A stretch of 10,579 nucleotides of DNA from Oscillospiraceae bacterium (GCA_009788105.1 WQSD01000026.1:1-10579), one strand, 5' to 3'; numbered from the stretch's first letter, positions 1 through 7,209 are shown. The notes: generated by a model not told the origin, from the sequence alone. Numbers and translations: made by a program.

Positions 1-106
1 TAGTGTTGTTGGGGTGAATTCATTTGAATACGCTCTGCTTTATGTGTGTATTTCTTTTTTGCATATGGTGCAAACTAAAGCAAATATTTTTACAAGGAAA
101 CACACA

Positions 107-976
107 ATGAAAACAACGTACATTCGCACCGACCTTGCCACCGAATCCCCGATAGCAGAAGAGCTATCCACCCTAAAGGGAATTGAATTTTCCGAAGAAG
201 AGGAGGGAGCGGTGCATATCTCCCACCTTGAGGTAACAGGAAACGAGGGTGCAGAACTCATTGGCAAGCCTGTCGGAAGCTATATAACCTTATGCTTTCC
301 GCGGTTATGGTTAGAAAGGGATGCTGTGGTGGAGCAAATCGCCAACGTTGCCGCGCGAGAATTACGGGAAATCGCACACAAAGTCGCACCTGGCTTTTCC
401 CGTTTGCTTGTGGTGGGATTAGGCAACCGCCACATCACCCCAGACGCAATCGGTCCGCTGGCGGTGGAAAAAATACAGGCGACACGACACATAAAACTGG
501 AGGACGGCGAACTTTTCCGCCACATGGGAGTTTCGGAAATTGCGTGCATTATCCCCGGAGTGACAGGGGATACCGGCATTGAAACAGCCGAACTTATTGC
601 GGCGGCAACAGTGGCGACAAAGCCTGAATTGGTGATACTGGTGGACGCCTTGGTTGCCCGCTCCTCCGACAGACTTGCCACCACAGTGCAGATAACCGAC
701 ACAGGCATTGCTCCCGGCTCGGGAGTGGGAAATTCTCGCAGTCGCATTGATGCGGAAACCCTTGGAGTGCCTGTAATTGCGGTAGGTGTGCCCACTGTGG
801 TAAATTCGTCAACATTGGTATATGATGCCCTTGAAAAGGCGGGAATTGAAGAGATAGGCAAGGAGCTTCACGCAGTGCTTGAAAACGGGAGGAGCTTTTT
901 CGTTTCGGTGAAAGAAAGCGATGTTGCCACAAGGGAACTTGCGACTTTGGTAGCACAAACAATTGGTGGGTTATAG
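107..976 (+). CDS. gpr: Germination protease GPR (spore protease, peptidase family A25)
   Basis: 289 residues. GPR is made as a zymogen in the developing spore and, on germination, degrades the small acid-soluble proteins that coat spore DNA. Visible hallmarks are an N-terminal IRTDLATE segment (the region where the propeptide is removed in this family), VVGLGN-x3-TPDAIGP near residues 103-117, PGVTGDTGIET near 150-160, VDALVAR near 179-185, then QITDTGI, PGSGVGN and GVPVIAVGVPTVV. Asp113 (in TPDAIGP) and Asp180 (in VDALVAR) lie about 66 residues apart, as do the two essential aspartates known in Bacillus GPR; matching them is my inference. I chose ATG 107 because AAGGA at 94-98 gives good spacing; the frame stays open upstream to base 14, but that extension has no conserved motif or ribosome site. 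The protein is shorter than Bacillus GPR (about 370) because the C-terminal part is reduced. The stop codon lies inside a terminator stem. No convincing forespore promoter was found upstream. Confidence 0.97.
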   Translation: MKTTYIRTDLATESPIAEELSTLKGIEFSEEEEGAVHISHLEVTGNEGAELIGKPVGSYITLCFPRLWLERDAVVEQIANVAARELREIAHKVAPGFSRLLVVGLGNRHITPDAIGPLAVEKIQATRHIKLEDGELFRHMGVSEIACIIPGVTGDTGIETAELIAAATVATKPELVILVDALVARSSDRLATTVQITDTGIAPGSGVGNSRSRIDAETLGVPVIAVGVPTVVNSSTLVYDALEKAGIEEIGKELHAVLENGRSFFVSVKESDVATRELATLVAQTIGGL

Positions 977-1007
977 CTTTCGCTATAACCCACCGCCTTT
1001 TCTTTTT
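965..1007 (+). terminator. Hairpin terminator shared by converging gpr and BspA-like gene
   Basis: Perfect 13-bp stem (965-977 with 982-994), loop TTTC, followed on the plus strand by a T-rich run (998-1007), as expected of an intrinsic terminator for gpr. Read from the other strand, the same stem is followed only by a weak T-run, so termination of the minus-strand gene here is less certain. Both stop codons (974-976 plus, 983-985 minus) lie within the arms. Confidence 0.85.
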
Positions 1008-3613
1008 AGAATAATTGTAATTCCAATTGCACATAGCAGGAGAACACAAATACCCAAAGGAAGCCACGGAGCTTCGCCGGCTTGGGGGGTTGGCTCGTCC
1101 GGCGGAGCAGAATCGACTGCGTTCCACTCGGCTGTGAAAGTTCGAGTGTTTTCCGCCTCGATGACAATTAGCCCAATTTGCTCCCCGGTCAAAAGTTGAT
1201 TGGTTGTGCTATCCCGCCAACCAAGGAAAGCATATCCCTCTCGATCAGGATTGCTTGGCACATTGCTTGCACCAATTGTTCCATAGGGAAGTTGGTGAGT
1301 AATGCTTTCTGTGTTGCCTGCAATATTCCCGCCGGCAAGGTCAAAGATAATGGTGGCATGGTTGGGTGTCGGCTCGAGATTTACACTAAAACTCACTACA
1401 AAACTCTCACTGATGCCGTTTTCCCCTGTCACTGTCACAGTAGCCACGTGTGTGCCTATAGGTAGCCCCACATTCGGCACAATAGTGAAAGTGACAACAT
1501 CGCCCGCGTCCATTGATGGCACATTATTGATGCTTACAGTAAACGCCGTTGGATTCGCTCCGCCAAGAGTGACTGACAAAGCTCCCGTGGGTCGGTTGCC
1601 CATGTTAGTAATGGTGGCGGTGTGCGGTGTTTGGGCGTCGTAGCCCACAAGTGCCGCAGGAAATGTGCGGTCGCCTGAAAGACCGATGCTGAATGCAGGT
1701 GCAACATTTACGCTAAAACTCACCGCAAAACTCTCACTGATGCCGTTTTCCCCGCTAACTGTCACCACGGCGGTGTGTGTACCCGCAGGCAGCCCCACAT
1801 TCGGCACAATGGTAAAGGTAAAGGTTTCGTCTGCGTACATTGGCGGCACAGTATTGACGTTTACAGTAAACGCCGTCGGGTTCGCGCCGCCAAGAGTAAT
1901 GTTCAACTCACCGGAGGCAACATTTCCTGTATTTGTGATGATGGCATTATGAGGGGTTAGCGCAGGATAGCCGTGATATGCCCCGGGGAATGTGTGGTCG
2001 CCTGAAAGGTCGATGCCGAAAGTGGCAAGTTGGCGTATCCATGTGTCCGCAATTCCGGAGTCAGGTAGATTGTTTCCTGCGCTACCCAGCAACTGTGCAG
2101 AGTAAAGAGCATGATTTCCTTGCGGATCGGCAAGACTTCCTGCACCAACATTTGTCCAACGACCTGAATAGGGTAATTCTGTCGGCAAATAAGGAAGCGC
2201 AAGTCCCCCTAAAGATTGCCACCCGCTACCTAATGTGATTTGTTGCAGGTTACTTGTATTAAGGAACAAGCTTCCCATTATAGTATTAGGCGAAATAATC
2301 CAACCCTCAAGATTGATGGTTTGAATCTCGGTCATATCGCTGAACATACGGAACATATCTCCAACACTACTTACATTCCAAGAGCTTAAATCCAGATGAA
2401 GAATTCCCGAACTGCGGAACATTCCGTTGGTATTAACAATTCCACTCATGTTCCAGTTGCTCACATCCAATGCAGTAAGATTCGGCGTGTTACGGAAAAG
2501 GCCCATTGTTCCGTTAGAGTGATTAACGCCGCTAAGGTCAAAATTGCTTACATCAAGCATGGTCAATGCGGTCATATCACGAAACATTTCTTCAATCCGT
2601 GTTACGCTGCCTGTGTTCCATCCGCTTAAATCAAGGGCGGTAATCCCCGAGCTACGAAACATATTGTCCATACGGGTAACATTGCCCACGTTCCAGGTGC
2701 TAGCATTAACAGCGGATAATGCTGCCGCATCGTTAAACATGTTGTCCATGCGAGTAACATTGCTTACATCCCACTCGCTTAAATCAAGACTGGTTAGAAC
2801 AGGTGCGTTGCGGAACATATTTTGCATATACCGAACATTGCCTGTGTTCCAGTTGCTAATATTCACGCTAACCAATGCAGGGGTGTCACGGAACAGGCTT
2901 TGCATATCGGTCACATTGCCTGTGTCCCACGAGTTTAGGTCAATGTGGGTCAAATTAGCCATTTCAGCAAACATATATCGAATGTTTTGCGAGTTTTCAA
3001 CATTCCAGCTTGAAATATCATCAAGACCATTAAAGGCAGCAGCACCACGGAACATATACCTCATATCCATAAAATTTGAAGTATCCCAAGTTTGAAGCCC
3101 CTGCACTTCTACAAGATTTGTGGCATTACGGAACATCATTCGCACTTGCTCAACGTTGCTCATATCCCAAGCGGATAGGTCAAGTGAAGAAACGCCACAG
3201 TCGCGGAACATATAGTTCAAGCGAAGAGCGGGGGTCATGTTGATATAATCCAGACCCTCAATCTCGGTCATGTTCACCAGTCCACGGAACAACGCTCCCA
3301 TTTCGGGCGAGGCGTTTACCGGCTGGGTGAAAACTATCTTTGTTATGCTGTCGCGATGCTCATGCCACGGGCTGAATGGGCTTAATACTCCACCATCAAA
3401 CGTGCCACGCAAAGTACCACCGCCTACTACTACTCTGCCGTCGCTGTACAGCGTCCACGGAGCGTTTCCGGTATCCTGTGGACGACCGACTGTGCCGCTG
3501 GCTATTGGAGTTGGCGGATTAGCAAACAACGCCAAACACAATCCTCCTACCGCCAGCAAAGAAATAATTGTTAGTATTATAATAATACTTTTTTTATATG
3601 ATTTTGGTTTCAT
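983..3613 (-). CDS. BspA-like leucine-rich repeat surface protein with Ig-like repeats and C-terminal membrane anchor
   Basis: 876 residues, a probable exported surface protein. Order from the chosen Met: basic N-terminus plus hydrophobic signal/anchor (residues 1-32); a lead-in domain with WTLYSDGRVVV; about a dozen BspA-type (DUF285) repeats of some 24 residues at roughly 140-455, each like LDLS-x-W-x(2)-SNV-x(2)-M-x(2)-MF; two tandem 108-residue Ig/ASH-like repeats (about 534-744, both with TLGGANPTAFTV and GENGISESF); a Listeria-Bacteroides (InlB B-type) repeat at about 752-830, with EGYAFLGW and FTAEWN; then a Pro-rich linker, PQAGE, a hydrophobic helix and KRKGGGL. This tail resembles a cell-wall sorting signal but lacks a canonical LPxTG. 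ATG 3613 was chosen because GAGGTG (3618-3623) precedes it; an in-frame ATG at 3643 adds 10 residues. BspA families act in adhesion in several mucosal bacteria and protists; the ligand here is unknown. It appears monocistronic. Confidence 0.93.
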   Translation of the reverse strand: MKPKSYKKSIIIILTIISLLAVGGLCLALFANPPTPIASGTVGRPQDTGNAPWTLYSDGRVVVGGGTLRGTFDGGVLSPFSPWHEHRDSITKIVFTQPVNASPEMGALFRGLVNMTEIEGLDYINMTPALRLNYMFRDCGVSSLDLSAWDMSNVEQVRMMFRNATNLVEVQGLQTWDTSNFMDMRYMFRGAAAFNGLDDISSWNVENSQNIRYMFAEMANLTHIDLNSWDTGNVTDMQSLFRDTPALVSVNISNWNTGNVRYMQNMFRNAPVLTSLDLSEWDVSNVTRMDNMFNDAAALSAVNASTWNVGNVTRMDNMFRSSGITALDLSGWNTGSVTRIEEMFRDMTALTMLDVSNFDLSGVNHSNGTMGLFRNTPNLTALDVSNWNMSGIVNTNGMFRSSGILHLDLSSWNVSSVGDMFRMFSDMTEIQTINLEGWIISPNTIMGSLFLNTSNLQQITLGSGWQSLGGLALPYLPTELPYSGRWTNVGAGSLADPQGNHALYSAQLLGSAGNNLPDSGIADTWIRQLATFGIDLSGDHTFPGAYHGYPALTPHNAIITNTGNVASGELNITLGGANPTAFTVNVNTVPPMYADETFTFTIVPNVGLPAGTHTAVVTVSGENGISESFAVSFSVNVAPAFSIGLSGDRTFPAALVGYDAQTPHTATITNMGNRPTGALSVTLGGANPTAFTVSINNVPSMDAGDVVTFTIVPNVGLPIGTHVATVTVTGENGISESFVVSFSVNLEPTPNHATIIFDLAGGNIAGNTESITHQLPYGTIGASNVPSNPDREGYAFLGWRDSTTNQLLTGEQIGLIVIEAENTRTFTAEWNAVDSAPPDEPTPQAGEAPWLPLGICVLLLCAIGITIILKRKGGGL
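1382..2014 (-). repeat. Two tandem ~108-codon Ig-like repeats inside the surface protein gene
   Basis: The segments 1706-2014 and 1382-1690 encode the same domain, offset by 324 bp. Both carry LSGD-x-TFP, TPH-x(2)-ITN-x-GN, TLGGANPTAFTV, TFTIVPNVGLP and GENGISESF. Long stretches are almost the same at DNA level, for example around 1395-1480 against 1720-1805, which points to a fairly recent tandem duplication. Confidence 0.85.
2246..3193 (-). repeat. BspA-type LRR coding repeats, about 12-13 units of ~72 bp
   Basis: The minus-strand coding sequence repeats with a period of about 24 codons. Conserved positions are L-D-L-S, W, S/G-N-V and M-x-x-M-F. Units have diverged to different degrees; two neighbouring units share NVTRMDNMF exactly. 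One unit (coding FDLSGVNHSNGTMGLF) is longer by several residues. The array belongs to the surface protein gene and is not a separate element. Confidence 0.85.
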
Positions 3614-3705
3614 TTTGCACCTCGTTTGTGTCCTGCGTGTCAATATAAATTAAACACAATGTGAACATATCATGCCCCGAGGTGAGTTTTTGTATGCACG
3701 AATAA

Positions 3706-3796
3706 GTCTTTTTTGTCTTGGGGCGTTGCCACAAACCCTACCAAAACTTTTTTCAAAAAACTTGTGCGGTGTGGGCGCACAGCCCACGACCTTTAC
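3706..3796 (+). repeat. Copy A of a mosaic hairpin repeat family (short form)
   Basis: It begins GTCTTTTTTGTCTTGGGGCG and ends with a GTGGGC-GCACA-GCCCAC hairpin followed by GACCTT. Both ends match copy C (7217-7412), but about 100 bp of the middle are missing, including the CAAAAGCAT hairpin. It lies between the micro-operon terminator and the start region of the surface protein gene. No coding capacity is evident. Confidence 0.75.
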
Positions 3797-3818
3797 CATT
3801 TTACCATTTTTTCTTATA

Positions 3819-3855
3819 AAAAAAGCCATGTCACACCTTGCAACATGGCTTTTTT
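3819..3855 (-). terminator. Terminator of the Cys/His-rich lipoprotein micro-operon
   Basis: Perfect 13-bp inverted repeat: AAAAAAGCCATGT at 3819-3831 and ACATGGCTTTTTT at 3843-3855, with an 11-base loop. On the minus strand the GC part of the stem is followed by a T-run, 25 bp past the lipoprotein stop. The structure is symmetrical and could also stop plus-strand transcription. Confidence 0.8.
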
Positions 3856-3879
3856 GAGGAATTCGAGTATACTATTGTA

Positions 3880-4074
3880 TTAGTGGTGCGTATGGCAATT
3901 ACAGCCATCATACTCGCAGTTGCCGTGGCAATGGCACGAACCTGTCGCAGGGTGACGGTCACAATTTTCGGAATTACAGCCATCACTACCGCAACCAACA
4001 AAACCAACAAGCAATGTCAACATTAGAAGAACTGCTAAAGTTAGCATAAGTATTAGTTTTAGATGCTTTTTCAT
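3880..4074 (-). CDS. Small Cys/His-rich putative lipoprotein
   Basis: 64 residues; not assigned to a known family. MKKHLK, a long Leu/Val-rich segment and FVGC at residues 25-28 look like a lipoprotein signal peptide, although Phe at the -3 position of the lipobox is not ideal. After Cys28 the mature part has only 37 residues: 8 Cys (28, 33, 38, 47, 49, 53, 58, 60) and 6 His (41, 48, 50, 61, 63, 64), with several Asp/Glu, including CHCH and a CNCHTHH tail. This composition suggests metal binding or a disulphide-rich fold; the metal, if any, is unknown. AAGGAG (4081-4086) lies 6 bases before the ATG, which supports real translation. It starts 34 bp after the 51-residue membrane protein gene ends and is followed by a terminator, so the two are probably one transcript. 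Confidence 0.75.
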   Translation of the reverse strand: MKKHLKLILMLTLAVLLMLTLLVGFVGCGSDGCNSENCDRHPATGSCHCHGNCEYDGCNCHTHH

Positions 4075-4108
4075 GTTTTGCTCCTTTCAAAAGTTTTTGT
4101 GAATACGG

Positions 4109-4264
4109 TCACAGCTTACCGCCCCCGCCCCTTTTTTTAAGAATTAGTATAATTGCGATAAGGCTAACGGCAAGAACGGCAACGCCAATAAAGATAACAG
4201 CAGGCTCTCCTACGACAGGGGAGCTTTGCTCTGTGGCGACAAGTAAATTATCAAGTATCGACAT
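4109..4264 (-). CDS. 51-residue single-span membrane protein with sorting-signal-like C-terminus
   Basis: No family recognised. The N-terminus (residues 1-15) is short, mildly acidic and carries no positive charge. It is followed by SPVVGE, a hydrophobic span (about 22-42) and KKRGGGGKL. The positive-inside rule predicts the N-terminus outside and the basic Gly-rich tail inside. From the Pro of PVVGE to the first Lys of the basic cluster is exactly 27 residues, the same as in the BspA-like protein's tail, with a shared Gly at +11. ATG 4264 is chosen because GGAGG (4273-4277) stands 8 bases upstream; an upstream in-frame ATG (4363) lacks support. It is probably the first gene of a two-gene unit with the Cys/His-rich lipoprotein. 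It may be a free-standing small protein or a remnant of a larger surface-protein gene. Confidence 0.65.
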   Translation of the reverse strand: MSILDNLLVATEQSSPVVGEPAVIFIGVAVLAVSLIAIILILKKRGGGGKL

Positions 4265-4313
4265 ATTTGATACCTCCAAGTGGGGAAGTGAATCCATAAA
4301 AACAGCACACCTT

Positions 4314-4319
4314 ATTATA
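4314..4319 (-). promoter_or_regulatory. Candidate -10 box for the small-protein micro-operon
   Basis: Minus-strand TATAAT lies about 50 bases upstream of the 51-residue ORF start. No good -35 was found at 16-18 bp, so this rests on the -10 hexamer and its position alone. Confidence 0.35.
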
Positions 4320-4390
4320 ACACAAATTGACAAAAAAAGATGTAAAATGTTTATGAACGCCATTTTGGTCTATTATTTATCGCACAAAAA

Positions 4391-4396
4391 TATAAT
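4391..4396 (+). promoter_or_regulatory. Candidate -10 box directly abutting the symporter start codon
   Basis: Perfect TATAAT whose usual start point, about 7 bases downstream, falls on the ATG at 4403. TTGGTC at 4365-4370 is the only -35-like hexamer nearby, and its 20-bp spacing is poor. If functional, the transcript would be leaderless. Confidence 0.35.
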
Positions 4397-4402
4397 GGCT
4401 TT

Positions 4403-5707
4403 ATGATAACACTACTTGAAATCATCAACGGGCTAATTCTTGCTCCCCTTGTTCCAATAATTCTGTTTTCCGTGGGGATTTATTTCGCAATTAAGTTGCG
4501 ATTTTTCTTTGTGCGGTATCCGATTCGCACCATAATGCCCCTAACCAAACGCCCGCCGGGAAGTGGAGTATCTCCTCTTGCGGCGGTGACTTTGGCGTTG
4601 GCAGGAACTCTTGGGGTGGGGAACATTGTTGGGGTTGCCACCGCCATTATTCTTGGGGGAGCAGGGGCGGTATTTTGGATGTGGGTGTCTGCCATTGTTG
4701 CAATGGTGCTGAAATATGCCGAAATTCTGCTGGCTGTCCGCCACCGCCGCGAAAAAGAGGGCAAGTTCCATGGCGGGGCAATGTACTACATAAAAAGCCG
4801 CAAGGCTGCAGTGACATTCGCTCTGTTGTGCATTCTTTGCTCCTTTTCACTGGGCAACGCCCTGCAAGTAAATGCGGCGGCACAAAGTGCAGGAATCGTT
4901 TTCGGACTGCCGGTAATCGCAGTTGGAGGAGCGTTTGCAGTGCTGGTGTATCTGGTCATTTTCCGACACAAAAAGGGAGTGTTCGACTTCACTCTAAAAC
5001 TTGTGCCTGCCATCACGGTCTTCTATATAATCCTTGCGTTGGTGGTGATTTTCGCCCAACGGCAGGGCATACCCGGGGTAATATCCCAAATTTTCTCTGC
5101 CGCATTTAACTTCCGCTCGGCGGCAGGTGGGGTGGGTGGCTTTCTTATCGCCATGTCAAGTGTCCGTTTTGGGGTAATCCGTGGTTTGGTGTCCAACGAG
5201 GCAGGGTGTGGCACAGCCCCAATCGCCCACGCCGCCGCAGATGTCCATTCCCCTGCGGCACAAGGGTGCTGGGGCATTGTGGAGGTCTTTGTGGACACCC
5301 TTTTGATGTGTACCCTCACCGCATTTGTCATCCTGCTGCCCGGGTTCGACCTATCAGGAGCAGAGGGCATGGGAATTGTGCTGTCCTCTTTCGCTTATAT
5401 CCTTGGCGGGTTCGCCGAAACAGCCCTTGCCGCTTCGATTTTCGCATTCGCATTCGCCACCATAATCGGCTGGTCATTCTTCGGCATGGAGTGCGTCCAC
5501 TACCTTTCCCCAACCAAGCGGGCAAAGACTATCTATTTGGTGGTGTTCAACATTGTCGCACTGGTGGGAGGTTTCCTGAACCCCGACCTAATATGGCACC
5601 TGTCAGACTTCACAATCGGCGGCATGACAATAATCAACGGAATCGCCCTTTTCTTCATGCGTGATGAGGTGTTTCAAGAAAGCCGTAAGTTTTTTCGGTG
5701 GAAGTAA
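4403..5707 (+). CDS. Sodium:alanine/glycine symporter, AGCS family
   Basis: 434 residues, a polytopic inner-membrane protein that imports alanine and/or glycine with sodium. Family features seen: an N-terminal membrane segment leading into GIYFAIKLRFF, the core LAGTLGVGNIVGVATAI (about 66-82), FWMW, then GGAMYYI (about 124-130), and later RFGVIRGLVSNEAGCGTAPIAHAAA, which is characteristic of AGCS carriers. Hydrophobic segments run throughout to about residue 425. The length is slightly below the usual 450-490, mainly through a short C-terminus. The N-terminus matches the family pattern, so ATG 4403 is probably right although no Shine-Dalgarno sequence precedes it. It is divergent from the micro-operon and appears monocistronic; the repeat copy downstream, with a GC hairpin followed by T5, may provide its terminator. 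Whether alanine or glycine is preferred cannot be told. Confidence 0.94.
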   Translation: MITLLEIINGLILAPLVPIILFSVGIYFAIKLRFFFVRYPIRTIMPLTKRPPGSGVSPLAAVTLALAGTLGVGNIVGVATAIILGGAGAVFWMWVSAIVAMVLKYAEILLAVRHRREKEGKFHGGAMYYIKSRKAAVTFALLCILCSFSLGNALQVNAAAQSAGIVFGLPVIAVGGAFAVLVYLVIFRHKKGVFDFTLKLVPAITVFYIILALVVIFAQRQGIPGVISQIFSAAFNFRSAAGGVGGFLIAMSSVRFGVIRGLVSNEAGCGTAPIAHAAADVHSPAAQGCWGIVEVFVDTLLMCTLTAFVILLPGFDLSGAEGMGIVLSSFAYILGGFAETALAASIFAFAFATIIGWSFFGMECVHYLSPTKRAKTIYLVVFNIVALVGGFLNPDLIWHLSDFTIGGMTIINGIALFFMRDEVFQESRKFFRWK

Positions 5708-5760
5708 TGAAATTTGACCTATTCTTGCGGTCTTCAAATTATTTTTCCGCAAAGCATATG

Positions 5761-5902
5761 AAAAAAAGGGTCAAAGTCGTGGAGCTTCGCCCCACACCCG
5801 ACCACCTTTTTGTAAAAAGGTGGAACAAAAACTTTTTTCTCAAAAGCATGATATGCTTTTGTAACAAGGTTTCTGGTGGGGTTTGGGGCAACGCCCCTTT
5901 TT
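5761..5902 (-). repeat. Copy B of the mosaic hairpin repeat family (inverted)
   Basis: Its reverse complement aligns with copy C: GGGGC-GTT-GCCCC followed by AAACCCCAC, then a CAAAAGCAT...ATGCTTTTG hairpin, GAGAAAAAAGTTTTT, a T5-AC-A5 hairpin, a GTGGGGC/GCTCCAC hairpin and ACGACTTTGAC. Plus-strand hairpins: 5779-5795 (one mismatch), 5802-5823 (perfect 10-bp arms), 5841-5861 (9-bp arms, loop GAT) and 5885-5897, the last followed by TTTTT. It lies between the symporter and the carboxypeptidase gene and may serve as the symporter's terminator. Confidence 0.75.
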
Positions 5903-5954
5903 CCTATTCTCTACCTCCGAGCGTGTATCTTTCCCTGAAATTATTATCCATATA

Positions 5955-5982
5955 GCATATGAAAACACAGTCACGCATATCT
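5955..5982 (+). promoter_or_regulatory. Weak forespore-type promoter candidate before the carboxypeptidase
   Basis: GCATA (5955-5959), 16 bases, then CATATCT (5976-5982) partly resemble the -35 and -10 elements of sigma-F/G promoters. The implied start near 5990 would leave a short leader containing the ribosome site. Spacing and -10 match are both imperfect. Confidence 0.2.
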
Positions 5983-6015
5983 TTAATTAGAACACAACAA
6001 AAAGAGGTACACACC

Positions 6016-7209
6016 ATGAATAAAAAAATTACCGCCTTATTCCTTTCCGTCACCCTGTTGCTGTCCCTGGGGCTTGCATTGTTCGCAGGGAACGATTCGC
6101 CCATAGATGCCCTTCCTTTTGGGAATGACAGCGTTCCTGTTTCCGGGGTCATTGACCACGAAGCCCGTGCGGTTTTCTTGATGGAAGCCGGTAGTGGACG
6201 GGTGCTGTATGAATTTAACTCAGACGAAGCCATGCTCCCTGCCTCTGTCACAAAGGTTATGACCCTGCTTCTTGTGATGGAAGCCATTGAGCGAGAAGAA
6301 TTTGCTCTTATGGACATGGTGCAGGTTAGCGCTTTTGCCGCCGGCATGGGTGGAAGCCAAGTTTATCTTGAGCCGGGTGAGCAGATTAGCGTTATCGAAC
6401 TGCTGAAGTCGGTTGTTATCGCCTCGGCGAACGATGCGGCGGTTGCTCTTGCCGAGCTTGTGAGCGGTAGTTATGAAGCATTCGTGGGGAAAATGAACGA
6501 CCGTGCCGCCGAGCTTGGCATGACCAACACCAGCTTCGTCAACTCTACCGGACTTGAGGGCGAGGGCAACGCCAACAACATGACCACTGCCCGTGACATT
6601 GCTATAATGTCTGCCGAGCTTATCCGTTTCGAAAAGATTACCGAACTGGCGACAATTTGGATGGACAGTATTCGTAACGGAGAGTTTGGGCTAACCAACA
6701 CCAACCGCCTTGTTCGCTTTTACAACGGCATTAACGGACTGAAAACAGGGTTTACTACAAGAGCCATGTATTGCATTTCCGCTACTGCAGTTCGTGACGG
6801 TATGCAGCTTATCGCTGTTGTTATGGGGTCGCCCACTCGTGACTCTCGCAATGATACCGCCCGCAAGCTGCTTGACTATGGCTTTGCCAACTATTCTTTC
6901 GCCAACTTCTCGGCGGACAGCATGGACCCTGTTCCTGTTCGCGGCGGTGTGGAAAACAGCGTTGCCATTAACCGGGAGAGCTTTGGCATTGTGCTTAACC
7001 GCGGGGATAACGCCCGTGTGCAAGAGGAAATTATCCTGCCTGAGTATCTTCCTGCCCCTGTTGCCACAGGAGATGTGGTTGGACGAATTGTCTACAGCCT
7101 GAACGGGGAAGAAATCGGGGAAAGCAACATTGTCGCCGCCGAATGTGTGGAGCGAATCGGACTTTTCCGCTTGTTTGGCAGAGCGATACAGAATTTCTTT
7201 ATATTATAG
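6016..7209 (+). CDS. D-alanyl-D-alanine carboxypeptidase (PBP5/DacF type, peptidase S11)
   Basis: 397 residues. It removes the terminal D-Ala from peptidoglycan stem peptides outside the membrane. Signal peptide at about 1-25; the three penicillin-binding motifs are present: SVTK (catalytic Ser77, Lys80), SAN (137-139) and KTG (243-245), with conserved spacing. A PBP5-type C-terminal beta domain follows at about 300-378 (ending near the GDVVGRIVY segment), then an amphipathic tail, IGLFRLFGRAIQNFF, typical of membrane attachment. ATG 6016 was chosen for AGAGGT at 6003-6008 and because the signal peptide begins there; an in-frame ATG at 5959 would add 19 polar residues in front. Length matches Bacillus DacF (about 390). 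DacF is a spore-cortex enzyme in Bacillus; the neighbouring SpoIVFB-like gene is compatible with a sporulation role, but a vegetative DacA/DacB-like role cannot be excluded. Confidence 0.95.
   Translation: MNKKITALFLSVTLLLSLGLALFAGNDSPIDALPFGNDSVPVSGVIDHEARAVFLMEAGSGRVLYEFNSDEAMLPASVTKVMTLLLVMEAIEREEFALMDMVQVSAFAAGMGGSQVYLEPGEQISVIELLKSVVIASANDAAVALAELVSGSYEAFVGKMNDRAAELGMTNTSFVNSTGLEGEGNANNMTTARDIAIMSAELIRFEKITELATIWMDSIRNGEFGLTNTNRLVRFYNGINGLKTGFTTRAMYCISATAVRDGMQLIAVVMGSPTRDSRNDTARKLLDYGFANYSFANFSADSMDPVPVRGGVENSVAINRESFGIVLNRGDNARVQEEIILPEYLPAPVATGDVVGRIVYSLNGEEIGESNIVAAECVERIGLFRLFGRAIQNFFIL

Noticed and set aside
1..106. N-terminal extension of gpr to base 14, and sigma-G-like boxes (TGAATA at 25-30, GCATA at 61-65)
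   Set aside because: The extension lacks family similarity and a ribosome site. The boxes have no good -10 at the right distance, or would place the start on top of the ribosome site.
1302..3095. Several plus-strand frames opposite the surface protein gene
   Set aside because: They mirror the repeat periodicity of the minus-strand gene and have no start signals or recognisable domains.
3838..4026. Plus-strand reading frame opposite the Cys/His-rich lipoprotein
   Set aside because: No ribosome site, starts inside the terminator hairpin, composition is a mirror of the better-supported minus-strand gene.
4327..4332. Perfect TTGACA on the plus strand before the symporter
   Set aside because: No acceptable -10 at 16-19 bp; the TATAAT at 4391 is far too distant to pair with it.
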